DNA from: Entoloma clypeatum
Taxonomy: Eukaryota; Basidiomycota; Agaricomycetes; Agaricales; Entolomataceae
Assembly: GCA_963565915.1 (NCBI GenBank)
Contig: OY751490.1
Span: 310,001-374,000, forward strand
Direction of reading: 5' to 3'
Length of the DNA: 64,000 bases
The notes beneath the pieces were generated by a model. The model was given only the letters and a program-made list of their open reading frames with translations. It did no database searches and was not told where the DNA came from. Of the stretch, positions 40,838-52,498 are shown piece by piece (positions within the stretch are counted from its first letter, which is position 1; the number at the start of each line of letters is the position of its first letter). The position numbers were made by a program, and so were the translations under genes.

Positions 40838-41430
40838 CTACGCTATGCTATCCTCTAGAAGGCCATTGTGGATGCCCTGTTGGACCTGTTGGAGGACGTC
40901 GCGCTCCTCACCTTGAATGGCTACTCTCTGAGTGGCCCGTATGGCAAACAGCTCCGGTCGGAGTAGGACTATGTCCTCGTTATCTCGTGAGCCATCTCCG
41001 TGGTCCGCCCAGCGCAACAATGTGTCGGACTTCCCCATTGACTTGCCTGGGCGGTGGTGCATCTTGAAATTGAAATGCACTAGGTATAGAGACCACCGCA
41101 CTTGTCGCCGATTGAGCTTCTGGGCAGTCATGAAGTATTCGAGGTTTTTGTGATCAGTCCAAACTTCCACCATCTTCTCCGCTCCTTAAAGGAAGTGTCT
41201 CCATTCCTCCAGCGCACAGATTATGGCCAGCATCTCCTTATCATGAATTTTGTAGTTGCGTTCCACTGGGCTAAGGCTTTTGGAATAAAACACGACAGGG
41301 TGCCACTTACTGTCCTCCGATGGTTGGGACAGTACCGCTCCGGTCGCAAAGTCGGAGCTGTCCACTTCGACTCGCCACTCTTTGCTGTGATTGGGGAGGA
41401 CAAGTATCGGAGCGGAGGTGATCCTCCGCT
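40838..41430 (-). pseudogene. Gypsy D RNase H
   Basis: EVDSSDFATGAVLSQ, FYSKSLSPVERNYKIHDKEML and CALEEWRHFL are readable in a shifted frame between 41430 and 41180, then VEVWTDHKNLEYFMTAQKLNRR and a linker down to TAG. Stops and a shift separate the parts. Confidence 0.85.
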
Positions 41431-41975
41431 TCAGATCTCCGAAGGCCTCCGCTTCCTTGTCGTCCCAGGACCATACACAGCCCTTGGTTGTGAGTCAGAA
41501 CAAAGGACGCATGATGTTGGAGAACCCTTGGATGAAACAACGATAGAAGTTAGTGAATCCAAGGAAAGACTGTACTTCCCGCACGTTAGTCGGAGTCGGC
41601 CACTCCACCACTCCGGCGACCTTGACGGGGTCCATTTCCACACGTCCTTTCTCAACACTAAGGCCAAGCCTTGGTATTTGATCCGTGTCTGTTCGAATTC
41701 ACATTTCTCCGGTTTGAGATACAATCCATGTTGTCGGAGCCGCTCTAGTACTATGTGTGTGATCCTCCGGTGCTCCGACAGGTCCGACATAAAGATGAGG
41801 ATATCGTCAAGGTAAACACATACGCCACCTTCAGTAATGAGATCTTGTAGGATATCATTCATCATAGTCTGAAAGGTTGAAGGGCTATTAGTGAGTCCGA
41901 AGAACATTACAAGGGGTTCAAAGAGTCCCCGATTTGTCCGAAAGGCGGCCTTCCATTCGTCTCCGGACTTGATTC
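41431..41975 (-). pseudogene. Gypsy D reverse transcriptase, C-terminal half
   Basis: Starts abruptly at [17 protein letters not shown] next to Gypsy E. Catalytic YLDD (VCVYLDDILIF) is intact; FGLTNSPSTFQ precedes it. The frame is lost after KYQGLA. The N-terminal RT half is absent from D. Confidence 0.9.
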
Positions 41976-42275
41976 TGTTACACTTTTTCACCCCTTTCTT
42001 ATGACCCTTCTACCCTCGATTCCTATCAGACACCGTTTCACTTAACTCCGATGACCCTGGGACACGTGTCCCCTCTATCAGCGCTATGACTCATATTGAC
42101 TTGGACTATTTCCCTTTTAGTATTCATTTTTCACTTGTTATCTATGACTCATGGCCTCGAGGCCTTATCTCTGACTCCTATGCCACCGCCCCCTTGAAAC
42201 ATCTATCTAACCAATGGCTTATTTAGCTCCTGCGCAGCATATACTTATTTATAGCCATAGGATAATGTATATAAG
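41976..42275 (+). repeat. Gypsy E 5' LTR, left part
   Basis: TGTTACACTTTTTCACCCC start; contains a TTATTTATAGC promoter-like box near 42246. Interrupted by Copia F at ATAAG. Confidence 0.7.
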
Positions 42276-42579
42276 TGTTGAACGAATTCCACTCCTATAG
42301 ATATTTCATCTATAGCATCATGTGCTCAATCCCATGATGTACAAATAATGTACAAATAAGTAGACTAGTATATAAGACTGTCCTTATTCTCTGTGCAATA
42401 TAATGCTCTTACTGAGTAACCCCCACCTTGCAAACACCTCTCAAAGGTTAGTTGTAAGGTTCTCTCTCTATCGTAGATACACGACTAGTAGCACGTAGCA
42501 TAGAGTATACTAGGACTGCAAGACGACACATCTGCTGTGATCACCTCCAGCGTTGATGTGATCGTATGCTGTTCCAACA
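42276..42579 (+). repeat. 5' LTR of Copia F
   Basis: TGTTGAACGAATTCC...TTCCAACA. TATATAAG near 42370. Confidence 0.95.
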
Positions 42580-42592
42580 GGTTATGAGCCCT
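42580..42592 (+). promoter_or_regulatory. Primer-binding site of Copia F
   Basis: GGTTATGAGCCC, as in A; complementary to the initiator methionine tRNA anticodon arm. Confidence 0.75.
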
Positions 42593-42976
42593 GAGACTCG
42601 CCATTGCACTCGTCGCTGGCAGTCCTAGTAGACTCAATGCCGCTACATCGCGAACGCGATAGATCAAGTGCACCTCGATCTGTACATACAACATTAATGA
42701 TTATGTGGATGAATAATCCCACATCATTGTGTAGTGCGATGAGCTAGCAGATCCGGGTGATAACACCCCGATGATCGCGATGCCCGTCCGCCTCCATACA
42801 TGTGTCTACCAGTTAATTCTGTGTACGACGTTAAACGTGGAATAGAGGTCTGATGGACCCTAGTGGAGCAAAACACATGTTGCTGTATCTCTGTTTCATC
42901 TAAGATCCAGTGATTTGACATGTGACTGACGCATTCTATTTCCAGTCTTTTGCGCTCTCACCCTTCGCATCAAAAC

Positions 42977-43810
42977 ATGTCTTCTTTTGATTACAAATCT
43001 GCTGTCGTCAAAATGACCGGCTCTAACTGGAAGGAGTGGAGGGATAAGATGACAGGGTTCTTACAGTTTGAAGGGACCTGGATGCTTGTATCCGGGGACT
43101 GGAGACAGCCAACCTCCCTGACAGCCACTTCAACGTCTGAACAACGAAAGGAGTTCCGCGAGTGGAAAGAGAAAGACTTGAAAGCACGTGGCGCGATCGT
43201 CTTATCTCTGGTGGAATCTGTAAAGCACGAGGTTACAGCATTCCAGACTTCAAAAGAGGTTTGGGATCAGCTGAAGGTTCTCTTTGAGAACACTGGCCCC
43301 AATGAGATGTTCAAGGACTTTGCCTTGACTCTCGATTGGCACCTCTCTGGTGGTGATTCCCATCCGGAATTTTCTAAATTCCATGATCTCTTGGCACGCC
43401 TTGACGGGCACAAGATCCCCTTCGCTGCAAAGTTGCAAGGGATTCTTGCTGTGCACCGTCTACCTCCAAAGTGGAAACACCTTGGTTCACATCTGGCAAA
43501 AGAATGGAAGTTAGACACTTTCAAACTTGCCGATGTTGAAGCCATTGTAACTGCAGAATACATGCGCATACAAGCCGAAGCACAACTTCCGGCTGCCAAT
43601 AAGATCTCCGCTGTCAAGCAGAAAGGACAGGAACCCCGCTGGCACAACGGTCAAGGATCTGCTGATGCTTCTGGATCAAACCAGAATTCCAGCAAACCTC
43701 AGAAGCAGAACAAAGGAAAAGGAAAGGCAAAGGAGACACCGTCGAACAACTCCAGTGATCAAAATAAGAAGCAGCCGTTCGTACCCAAAAAGGAAGGGTC
43801 ACGGAGTTGA
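42977..43810 (+). CDS. Copia F gag (about 277 aa)
   Basis: ATG of MSSFDYKSAVVKMTGSNW; upstream in-frame codons have no ATG. Gag core: WKEWRDKMTGFLQFEGTWML, VWDQLKVLFENTG, DLLARLDGHKIPFAAKLQGI, LPPKWKHLGSHLAK. The C-terminus is Lys/Gln/Asn-rich (RNA binding). Ends in TGA 43808-43810; reading continues in the same frame for the linker and protease, so this stop may be a lesion of the polyprotein or a true gag end. Confidence 0.9.
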   Translation: MSSFDYKSAVVKMTGSNWKEWRDKMTGFLQFEGTWMLVSGDWRQPTSLTATSTSEQRKEFREWKEKDLKARGAIVLSLVESVKHEVTAFQTSKEVWDQLKVLFENTGPNEMFKDFALTLDWHLSGGDSHPEFSKFHDLLARLDGHKIPFAAKLQGILAVHRLPPKWKHLGSHLAKEWKLDTFKLADVEAIVTAEYMRIQAEAQLPAANKISAVKQKGQEPRWHNGQGSADASGSNQNSSKPQKQNKGKGKAKETPSNNSSDQNKKQPFVPKKEGSRS

Positions 43811-44890
43811 AAAAAGGCCCAGCGCGCCCAAGAAGCCGCTGCAGGCGACACCGCCGGCTGCTCTCATGTTGCCTCGTTGGCAATGACTATGGATCTGCCG
43901 ACATCTTCCTTCACCACTGTCACTGGCTCAGGATGTGTCATTCCCCCCCAACACTCTTCTACTTGGACGACTGACCCTCGTCGTCGTCCTCCTCTCGAAT
44001 CGTGGTTGACATCTAGTCCCGCTGAACATATCATGACTGCAGGTACAAGAGAGCTCCTCGATCGCATGACAAACACATCCGCGCAACGCTTCACAGGTGC
44101 TCCGGTTAATCAACCGTCAATGTACCCTGAGATGCAAGCAGCGCGTGATGTTGTCACATCTCTTGGCATTGTGGGAACGTCCCAGACCCTCCAAAACGTC
44201 AATAATGTCATATACCCCGAAGACATTCTGGGGATATATTCGACCCCTGACAATGAGGTAATGGATGAAGCTTCCCTGTTCCTGATGGAACGCCAAGATT
44301 ATGATGCCGATACTGTGATGGACTTCAATGAGGAATACGAGTTTGATGAAGATGAACCTGGACCGTCCAAACGGACGCGTTTCAGTTGGGCGGATGATGT
44401 TGACGACGAGCTTTTCGGAGGATCGTCATGCGACGACCCTAGGTACGTTCTTTCACAAGTTTCACAAGTTTCACATGAGCACACAATGACAGAAGAACAC
44501 ACCCAGATTCGTGATGAGTCACTAGAACTGGGTTGTAGTTATTTTAAATCACCTGTTGTTGTTGCCTCCTTCATGGAGGAAATCTATGATCATTTTGCCT
44601 CATGTTCGAAATGTAAGAACAAATCCAAAGATACTAATGACACCGAGTTGATCATGGATTCCGGCACTAGTATGCACTTCACCTCTGAGATGAGTGACTT
44701 TGCAACGTACGAAGAAGAGAAATTAATCTGTACTGCCCAAACTGCGGGCAAAGCAAAAATCTCTATAAAAGGAAGAGGGACCGTGTTTATCACTCACACA
44801 ATACCATCGCGTCAAGGAAAGCCAAGAAGTCTAACGACTCGGCTTTATCTGGTTTTACACATCCCGGAGCTTTCCACTCGCCTCATGTAA
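43811..44890 (+). pseudogene. Copia F linker and protease
   Basis: In frame after gag. Acidic linker, HFASCSKCKNKS, protease IMDSGTSMHF (near 44655; DSG kept, Ala to Thr after it) and HIPELSTRLM. A lost base at 44888 (A has ATGTCAATG, F has ATGTAATG) ends the frame. Confidence 0.9.
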
Positions 44891-45627
44891 TGGGCGAAAT
44901 TCTTCAAGAATCTGGATTAAATGTCGCTGGCTCAGCTGACAATCTTAGTTTCTTCAAAGATAGAAAGTGTGTACTAAGATGTGAACCTCATTTTCCCAGT
45001 TCAACAATTTACTGGGTTAATACATGCGTTGAACAAATCACGCAGCTAAATGCTAGAAATATCGATGTCTATAAAGCCGATTACAGCATTTGGCATCAGC
45101 GGTTTGCACACCCTGGAAAAGATGTCCTGAAAAAGGCACCTGACACATGTGATGGATTCCCAAGGGATGTCAAATTTCCCCTTAAGGATAAGCCATGCCG
45201 TCCCTGCGCAGAAGCGAAGTTGAGGTTGAAAAGCTTCCCTCCTTCATCTTCACGTGCTGCCAGACCGTTTGAGTTGCTCCATTCGGACCTCAAAGAGTTT
45301 CCAATCGCCTCCTATCACAAATTTAAATACTACGTCAGCTTCTTGGATGACTATTCTGGGCATGCTTGGACGGTATTGTTGAAACTCAAATCCGATACCT
45401 CTGATGCATTCAAAAAGTGGACAACGCTTATGAAAACCCAGTTTAATGCCCAATTTCGCCGATGGCGTTTTGATGGTGGGGGAGAGTTCAAAAAGGAAAC
45501 TGGGGTAGTAAAATACCTCGAGGATCTTGCAATTGCTGTGGAAATTTCAGCTCCTAATACACCCCAACAAAACGGTCGAGCCGAAAGGATTAACCGCACC
45601 ATTGTAGAGAAAGCACAGGCGATGTGA
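44890..45627 (+). pseudogene. Copia F integrase
   Basis: GEILQESGLN, zinc domain HQRFAHPGKD and CRPCAEAK, catalytic D in LLHSDLKEF, D in FDGGGEF, E in GRAERINRT. The empty site of Tc1-1 is visible at 45043-45055. Ends at TGA 45625-45627, the stop also present in A. Confidence 0.92.
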
Positions 45628-47643
45628 TTTGCCGCCTGCTTACCACAATCATGGTGGGAGTTTTGCGTTTTACACGCCGTGCATGTCTATAATCGCACGC
45701 CAATTAAACGACTTTATTGGAAAACACCTTTTGAATCTCTAAAAGGGGAAAAACCGGATGTATCAAATCTCCGAGTTTTAGGCTGCGCTGCCTATGTTTA
45801 TATTCCTGAAGAATGCCATGTGAATAAATTAAATCCACGTGCAGAGCTTATGACCTTTATGGGTTTTAAACCAGGAATGAAAGCATATCAGTTTATGACT
45901 GATAATAACAGTATCTTTATTGGTACTACCACGGTATTTGATGAAACACTCTTTCCGAGATGTCCGGATACCAAAGTGCCACAACACACACCCATGGGAA
46001 ATGAGCCTTCCCATGATGAGTCTCAGGATGACGGAAACCCTGATGACGATGTTGATCACCACTTTGGAGACGGAGATGTTCATTATCATTCCCGCCGGCA
46101 TAATCAGCCAAGCGGAGATGAATCCTCCGATCCCCCTTCTGCTCCAAATGGAAACCAGCGCGACGGCGCTGATGTACCACCTTCGAATCAGGATGACCCT
46201 GAGGTCCAGAACCAGCCGGCGAATCCTCCACCTGCTGATGACCCTCGACCACGAAGGAACGCTAACCCGCCTCGACGGGAAGGCAACATCTACGGGGAGC
46301 AACGGCACCCCGCGCAACAACAACGCGACATCAATCGCACACACTCTTGGCGCGAAGCTGTGAATCGAGAGAAACAGCAGCGTGAGCCTTCTCGGCTCCG
46401 CAATGTTCCTCGATCACGACAGGAAGAAGTGGAACCTAGTTCCCCCTTAGCCCCACCTGACGCAGGGCCTAGTGGATCTTCTGGTACTCCTCCCAATAAC
46501 CCCAAAGTTCCTGATGACGAATCTTTGGAAGATACGGATGCGGAGAGCTTACTGCGCGAAATGATGAATGATGTGGAGCTAGGTCCAAAAGCATTTAACT
46601 TGTACCTAGAACGATTAGTTCGGAAACGAGGGGGAGACACGAAACAGATCGCTGAGTTGAACGCGCTACTTGCATCAGCCGTTCCTCACTCTGAATCTAA
46701 TCTCTCACAGTTCCGTGATATCCGGGAGATGAAGTTTTGCAATATTGCTAAAATGCCGAAAAACCTCCAGGATGAGTGGTTGGATGCATGCCGTAAGGAA
46801 CTTGATAGCATCAAGCGGCATGACGTTTATGATCTTACACCTTTACTGACCGGACGGAAGGCCATCGGATCACGATGGGTCTTCGACATAAAGACCGACG
46901 GCCGTAAAAAGGCTAGGCTTGTTGCACAAGGGTTCTCGCAAATCGAGGGAATCAATTTCGACGAGGTATTCTCTCCCGTAGTTCGATTTGAGACAGTACG
47001 TCTCATGCTCGCTACCGCCGCACTTGAGAATTGGGTAATTCTCGCGCTTGACGTAACTGCTGCTTTCCTTTATGGGAAACTCCAGGAAGAGTTATACATG
47101 ATGCAACCCGAAGGCTTCAAAGAAAAAGGCAAAGAACTTCTTGTTTGGCGCCTGAATAAGGCAATTTATGGTTTAAAGCAGGCTGGGCTTGCATGGTGGC
47201 ATGCCATGGAGAAATCCATGAAGAAACTAGGTTTCCGAAGGGTCATATCTGATGCTGGAATCTTTGTTTTCTATTCCCCGAACGGAACCATCGTACTAGC
47301 AATTATCTATGTCAATGATGCAATGTTCATGGGACCAGACGCTAAGCTTACAACTGTTAAAAGAGCCGAATTCATGGCTACTTGGGAATCTCGTGATCTA
47401 GGTGAACCCACTGAATTCTTGAGAATGCGCATCACACGTACCAAGAATACGATCATGATCGATCAATGTGCCTATTTACAGAAAGTAGTAGAGAGATTTG
47501 GCATGACAAATGCAATGATCGCCAAGACTCCTCTACCTACTGGATACAAGCCAACAGCAAATGCTGGCACTGCCACTGCTGCGCTTCGATCACAATTTCA
47601 GCAGATCATAGGGTCTCTGCTATATTTAATGATCGGTACATGA
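45628..47643 (+). pseudogene. Copia F reverse transcriptase, YVDD changed to YVND
   Basis: Integrase end (HVYNRTPIKRLYWKTPFE), long linker, RT with WVFDIKTDGRKKARLVA, LDVTAAFLYG, AIYGLKQAG. The catalytic motif is YVND (47308-47319; A has YVDD), a GTCGAT to GTCAAT CpG-type change. Ends IGT-TGA (A has CGA). 45541-46914 is base-identical to A. Confidence 0.93.
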
Positions 47644-48255
47644 CCCGACATTGCCTTTGCCGTGATTACATTATCACAGTTCTCAGCAAATCCTGCCCAG
47701 GAACACGTTGATAAAGCGAAGTATATAATCCGCTATCTCGTGGGCACTTCTGATTACCGACTGACGTATTCTGGTGATCAAAATGTAGGCTTACATGCTT
47801 ACATGGATTCTGACTGGGCATCCGATGAAATTAAGCGTCGAAGCTGCACTGGCTTTTTCCTGAAGCTTGCAGGTGCTTCTGTAGGCTGGACTTGTCGTCT
47901 ACAAAAAACCATTGCTCATTCATCTACTGAAGCAGAGTACATGGCGATGTCCGATTGCAGCCGCCAAGTAAAATGGGTAATCCAGCTCTTCCAGGAGATT
48001 GGCCTCCTAATGCGGAATGTCCCGATCTATGCTGACAATCATGGCTCGATCTTTATTGGGAACAACCCTGTACAGGAACGCCGTACTAAGCATATCGATC
48101 TAAGATATCATGTCATCCGAGAGTACATCTCTCGTGGATTGATCACTGTAGAGTACATTGAAGGCACATCCAATCCCGCGGATATGCTAACTAAAAATCT
48201 TAGTCGGGAACTCTTTGAAAGATGTCGCCAACATTTGGGCTTGACATTTTCATAA
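47644..48255 (+). pseudogene. Copia F RNase H
   Basis: PDIAFAVITLSQF, YMDSDWASDEIKRRSCTGFF (the usual Thr before Asp is Met), SSTEAEYMAMSD, DNHGSIFIG, NPADMLTKNLS; stop 48253, purine tract, LTR. Confidence 0.9.
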
Positions 48256-48281
48256 TCCGATGTATACACATCGAGGGGGAG

Positions 48282-48585
48282 TGTTGAATGAATTCCACTC
48301 CTATAGATATTTCATCTATAGCGTCATGTGCTCAATCCCATGATGTACAAATAATGTACAAATAAGTAGACTAATATATAAGACTGTCCTTATTCTCTGT
48401 GCAATATAACGCTCTTACTGAGTAACCCCCACCTTGCAAACACCTCTCAAAGGTTAGTTGTAAGGTTCTCTCTCTATCATAGATACACGACTAGTAGCGC
48501 GTAGCATAGAGTATACTAGGACTGCAAGATGACACATCCGCTGTGATCACCTCCAGCGTTGATGTGATTGTATGCTGTTCCAACA
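48282..48585 (+). repeat. 3' LTR of Copia F
   Basis: Matches 42276-42579 with nine transitions; preceded by CGAGGGGGAG. Confidence 0.95.
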
Positions 48586-48590
48586 ATAAG

Positions 48591-48828
48591 ACTAGTAATC
48601 TTAGAGTAGAGGTCCTCAGCTTGACCTAGGCAATTAACGCTTACTTGTCTATTCTTCGAACGCTCTCAAACTAAGTGCCTTGCAAGGACTTAGCTCTGCT
48701 GAATCGAACCGAGTCATCCTTCTGAGGAACTCGCTGACAGACCAAGTCGACCTACTGAGGGACTTGTAGTGGAACCAGTTCGAACCCACGTGATTCGATC
48801 CTTGGACTTGTTGTTGTAGGCTGTAACA
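48591..48828 (+). repeat. Gypsy E 5' LTR, right part
   Basis: Continues from 42275 after the ATAAG duplication and most likely ends at GGCTGTAACA, the inverted complement of its TGTTAC start. The exact end is uncertain. Confidence 0.6.
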
Positions 48829-49119
48829 AAAGGTCAAGCTGATCAACGTCGTCAACCCACCGCGGTTTTAGACGCAAAGATTCCTCCCCGACGATCAACC
48901 TTTGGAGTCCCGTCCAACTCAGAAGACAAACAAGAGTTTGTTGATGCACCCAGCACACAAAGACCACCACCCACACTGTACAGAAGAGTAACCTCCTCTT
49001 TTGCACCACCAAATCCCACATCACCTTCTTACCTCACTCCGAAACGTATCCCACCGCCGCCAGCTGCTGCTGCACCCAGACCAAAGACCCCAGACACCCC
49101 AAAGACAACACTTGTAGAA

Positions 49120-50022
49120 ATGACTTCTCAAGGAAGAACCCCAGAAAAAGAAATGAAGATCAGCCCACCGGCGATCTTCAATGGAGACAGAAGGAAACTG
49201 TCGGAATTTTTGCTTGATGCAAATTTATACTTGGAAATGAACGACGATGTTTACAACACCGACAAAAAGAAAATTCTCTTCACTGTCTCGTACATGAAAG
49301 GGGGAACCGCCGGGCCATGGAAGGAGTCCTGGTACAGGGACATCACCACCGCCGGGGTACCCATCTACCCGAAGTATGCAGATTTTGTCAAAAAGTTGGA
49401 AAAATCATTCTCCCCAACTGACAAAGAAGGAGACGCGCTAACCATGATGAAAACACAAAAAATGGAAGGCATGACAGCCGACAAATTCATGGAGAAATTC
49501 AAACTATGGGTTTCAGAGAGTCTGATCACAGAGGAGCGATCTCTTAAAGACTACTTTATGGAGGTGTTGCCACACGTGCTCCGGGACAAGATCTTAGGCC
49601 TTGATAAGGTTCCAAAAACAATCAATGAATGGTACACCACGGCGTCCAGACTGGACAACCAGTGGAGGAGAGCGAAAGCAGTCTCTCAAAGACTTAGACC
49701 TGATGGGGGAAAGAAGAAGTTCAAAGTGAACTATAACCCTGCACCCCGAAACACGCATTATACCCCAGATCCCAATGCCATGGACATCGACCGGCTGACC
49801 ACCGAAGAAAGAGACGACCACTTCAAGAAAGGGTTGTGCTTCGTCTGCCATCAGGCAGGACATCGTGCTGATGCACACAAAGGAGGAAAGACCCCGGTTG
49901 CGAACAACACGTTCAAAAAAGCTTCTGACGCATATGCCCATATCCGAGGCATTTTTAGAGACTTACCAAACAAAGAACAAGACGCCTTGATCTCCGAGAT
50001 GGAGAAACAGGGTTTTCAATAA
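49120..50022 (+). CDS. Gypsy E gag (300 aa from first ATG)
   Basis: First ATG at MTSQGRTPEKEMKISPP; the frame is open about 99 codons further upstream to near 48822 (Pro-rich, no ATG), so the start may be non-ATG or the upstream part untranslated. Gag core: ILFTVSYMKGGTAGPWKESW, FVKKLEKSFSPTDKEGDAL, FKLWVSESL. The zinc knuckle is CFVCHQAGHRADAH, with His in the last position in place of Cys. AMDID precedes it, as in many fungal Gypsy gags. No lesion. Confidence 0.88.
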   Translation: MTSQGRTPEKEMKISPPAIFNGDRRKLSEFLLDANLYLEMNDDVYNTDKKKILFTVSYMKGGTAGPWKESWYRDITTAGVPIYPKYADFVKKLEKSFSPTDKEGDALTMMKTQKMEGMTADKFMEKFKLWVSESLITEERSLKDYFMEVLPHVLRDKILGLDKVPKTINEWYTTASRLDNQWRRAKAVSQRLRPDGGKKKFKVNYNPAPRNTHYTPDPNAMDIDRLTTEERDDHFKKGLCFVCHQAGHRADAHKGGKTPVANNTFKKASDAYAHIRGIFRDLPNKEQDALISEMEKQGFQ

Positions 50023-50036
50023 AGCGGCCTGTACCG

Positions 50037-50840
50037 ATGTCAGCCCCCGCTCAGTTTTCAATCTCCCTATCACCTGTAATTGTAGCCGACATGAATGACA
50101 AATCTTTTTCGATCCCCATTTCAATGTCAGGAGAAGGAGAAAGCATTGATGAAAGACTAAAGATAAATGCCCTGATAGATTCAGGAGCAGGAGGAACCTT
50201 CTTGGATCAGAAGTTCGCCACAGCAAACCAGATGGAGCTTATCCCGTTATTAAAGCCCATTCATGTGTTCAATGTGGACAGAACAAAGAACAAAGAAGGA
50301 ACGATCACCCATTGTACCTGGAAGAAGATCTGGATTGATAACAAAGAACTCGACATCAGATTCTTGGTCACTGGACTAGGAAAGGAAACCGCCATTTTGG
50401 GGTTACCATGGGTGAAACAATACAACCCGAAGATTGACTGGGAAAAAGGAACCTTGGATATCGAAACCATCAGGTTCAAGAAGACTCTAGCAGGAGTCAT
50501 GAGGAAAAACTTTGATGAGCTCTTGGCATTGAAAGACAAAAAACCCATTGCTATTGCAGCATGGATGAAAGAAGAACCCAAACAAAGGATCTTCGCAACA
50601 ATAGAAGAAATTGATGATGAAGAGACCCTTAAACCGAAAAAGGAGACTCTACCGGCAAATGGACCTATCTTGAAAAAGATAGATGAAGAATCAGACGACG
50701 ACCTAGACCTATTCAGGACATATGTCAACACGAACGAACCCATTGAGGATATTTGGATCCAAGCCAAAACCTCGATCTCCCAGAAACTCTCACACGGCAC
50801 GGACAACACAGACAAATCAAAGAAAGAACTACCGGAATGA
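50037..50840 (+). CDS. Gypsy E protease region
   Basis: Begins 14 bases after the gag stop in another frame. Aspartic protease: NALIDSGAGGTFLDQKFA with active DSG, FNVDRTKN, FLVTGLGKETAILGLPWVK (ILG.PW block), then a Lys/Glu-rich linker to TGA 50838. In D the same domain reads ALLDSGATGSFIDRSLV. Reading resumes in frame after the stop with the RT. Confidence 0.9.
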   Translation: MSAPAQFSISLSPVIVADMNDKSFSIPISMSGEGESIDERLKINALIDSGAGGTFLDQKFATANQMELIPLLKPIHVFNVDRTKNKEGTITHCTWKKIWIDNKELDIRFLVTGLGKETAILGLPWVKQYNPKIDWEKGTLDIETIRFKKTLAGVMRKNFDELLALKDKKPIAIAAWMKEEPKQRIFATIEEIDDEETLKPKKETLPANGPILKKIDEESDDDLDLFRTYVNTNEPIEDIWIQAKTSISQKLSHGTDNTDKSKKELPE

Positions 50841-51290
50841 TACGATCTGTATCAAAAGGTTTTCGAGAAAACGGCATCTGAGAGATTACCGGAACATAAA
50901 CCATGGGACCACGCAATCGACTTAAAAACAGACTTCACCCTGAAAGACTGCAAGGTTTATCCTTTGTCACCGGAAGAACAAACGAAATTGGATGAATTCC
51001 TTGATGAGAACCTTCGAAAGGGGTACATCAGACCCTTGAAATCACCAATGGCATCACCCTTTTTCTTCGTAGCAAAAAAAGACTCGGATAAACTCAGACC
51101 ATGTCAGGACTATCGGCGATTGAACGAAGGAACAGTGAAAAACGCATACCCATTACCACTGGTCGGAGATTTACTGGACAAACTGAAAGGAGCAAAGGTC
51201 TTTACCAAACTGGACATGCATTGGGGTTACAACAATGTAAGAATCAAACCTGGTGACGAATGGAAGGCTGCATTTAAGACCCTTGGAAAA
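50841..51290 (+). pseudogene. Gypsy E reverse transcriptase, N-terminal part only
   Basis: [85 protein letters not shown], then [20 protein letters not shown], and ends. The catalytic core and all downstream domains are absent. The piece present is what D lacks, in the opposite orientation. Confidence 0.9.
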
Positions 51291-51539
51291 TACATCATCA
51301 AAATCATGTAAGTGATTAGGTACGGAGTTGCGAAAAGACTTGGGTTTTTGATTTTGGAGGAATGCCTCTGATAAGCATTGTGAGGTAGTTGATGATGCGC
51401 GAACAAATTCCGACGTTGGAGGTAAGGCTCCGATGAAGAGGCGATCTCCGTCTTCAAACTTGTCTTCTTCCTCTTCCTCTGCCTCATCTTCTGACAGCTC
51501 ATCCGATGTTTGTTCTTTGTCCTCACTTACATCTTCCAC
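51291..51539 (-). pseudogene. Gypsy D region between protease and RT
   Basis: Acidic stretch DELSEDEAEEEEEDKFEDGD, then [12 protein letters not shown], the usual lead-in to Gypsy RT, cut by E at 51290/51291. Confidence 0.8.
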
Positions 51540-51548
51540 CCAGGGGCC

Positions 51549-52249
51549 TCATGGGGCCTCCTCCGCTAATCCCGCATCTGGCATCGGACCCATCTGACAA
51601 GTGTGGATACGGGCCTGCTCAAATTTGCGGATCTTCCGCTCCTGAGTGGCCTCCTGATGGCAAGTCCGACAGCGAGTCGGACATCGACTCATTTTCACCT
51701 CCCCAGAGGTCCAATCTACCTCGGGATTGTGCTCCTTGAGCCATGTGAATCCAAGGACAATATCTTGCTTTCCCAGTCCAGTTACTGCGAGCTGGGTCCG
51801 CTCCGTGTGATCTTGATATCGGAGTATAACGTCCAGGACCTCCGATATTGCTCCGGCGTCGTTCGGAGTACCGTCGACATTGTAGACAGGGATTGCACGT
51901 TGTAGCCTTCGGGTACTGAGTCGATGTTTCTCTACCAAGGAGCGGTCAATGAAGGAGCCAGTCGCTCCGCTATCGAGGAGAGCCTTTTGTGAAAGGGTAT
52001 CCTTGGTATCCGTTGTCTCTAGAACAACATCTAGTTCAATAGTGTTGTCGGAGCCGTCGGAGGCCAGGATGTATTTTTTCGGAAGTTGTCATTCCCATCT
52101 CCGGAGTCGGGGTCGGATGACTTTGGGAGTCGGGGTAGGTGTGACTGAGGGTTCATTCTGCACCAAGTCATAGGGAGAAGAAGTAAAATCTGATTCATCT
52201 ATAGACAAGGAAGCATAATGATTGCTAGTGGACAACGAGGGCACACCAT
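51549..52249 (-). pseudogene. Gypsy D protease
   Basis: ALLDSGATGSFIDRSLVEKH (near 51930-51990), YNVDGTPNDAG, LAVTGLGKQDIVLGFTWLKE and HNPEVDW. A stop near 52090 and TGA near 51548 border it. Confidence 0.85.
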
Positions 52250-52498
52250 TCACTTGTTGTTGGGGGAAAAATCCTCTTGTTTGTCTTCCACTTGCTCCGA
52301 CACTCCGGCAATGTCAGAGGTAGACACCACTGCATCTTTAGCGGCTAGTTGGTCCATTATATACTCCTCCTGTTCGTCCAACATCATGAATCGGACGTCA
52401 AATCGGAGCAGACATTCACGACTGAAATGACCAGTCTTACCACATCTGAAGCATACATTGGTGTTCTTACCCCTGGTACGAGAGGCATCGATGTCCAT
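52250..52498 (-). pseudogene. Gypsy D gag zinc knuckle
   Basis: MDIDASRTRGKNTNV, then the CCHC knuckle CFRCGKTGHFSREC, and a tail ending PNNK-stop. A one-base shift separates it from the gag part upstream. Confidence 0.85.

Larger units (their letters stand above)
42276..48585 (+). mobile_element. Copia retrotransposon F, nested in E LTR
   Basis: LTRs 42276-42579 and 48282-48585 (304 bp, nine differences, all transitions). TSD ATAAG at 42271-42275 and 48586-48590. Same family as A, and the fullest copy of it. Lesions: TGA in gag (43808), a 1-bp loss near 44888, TGA at 45625 (shared with A), RT YVND (47308-47319), TGA at 47641. Confidence 0.96.
41976..51290 (+). mobile_element. Gypsy retrotransposon E, 3'-truncated, inside D pol
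   Basis: Starts with an LTR (TGTTACAC, 41976-42275 and 48591-48828, split by Copia F, ends TGTAACA), then gag, protease and the N-terminal part of RT, and stops at 51290 in DEWKAAFKT. No RT core, RNase H, integrase or 3' LTR. It lies opposite in orientation to D. I found no clear TSD. Confidence 0.85.
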
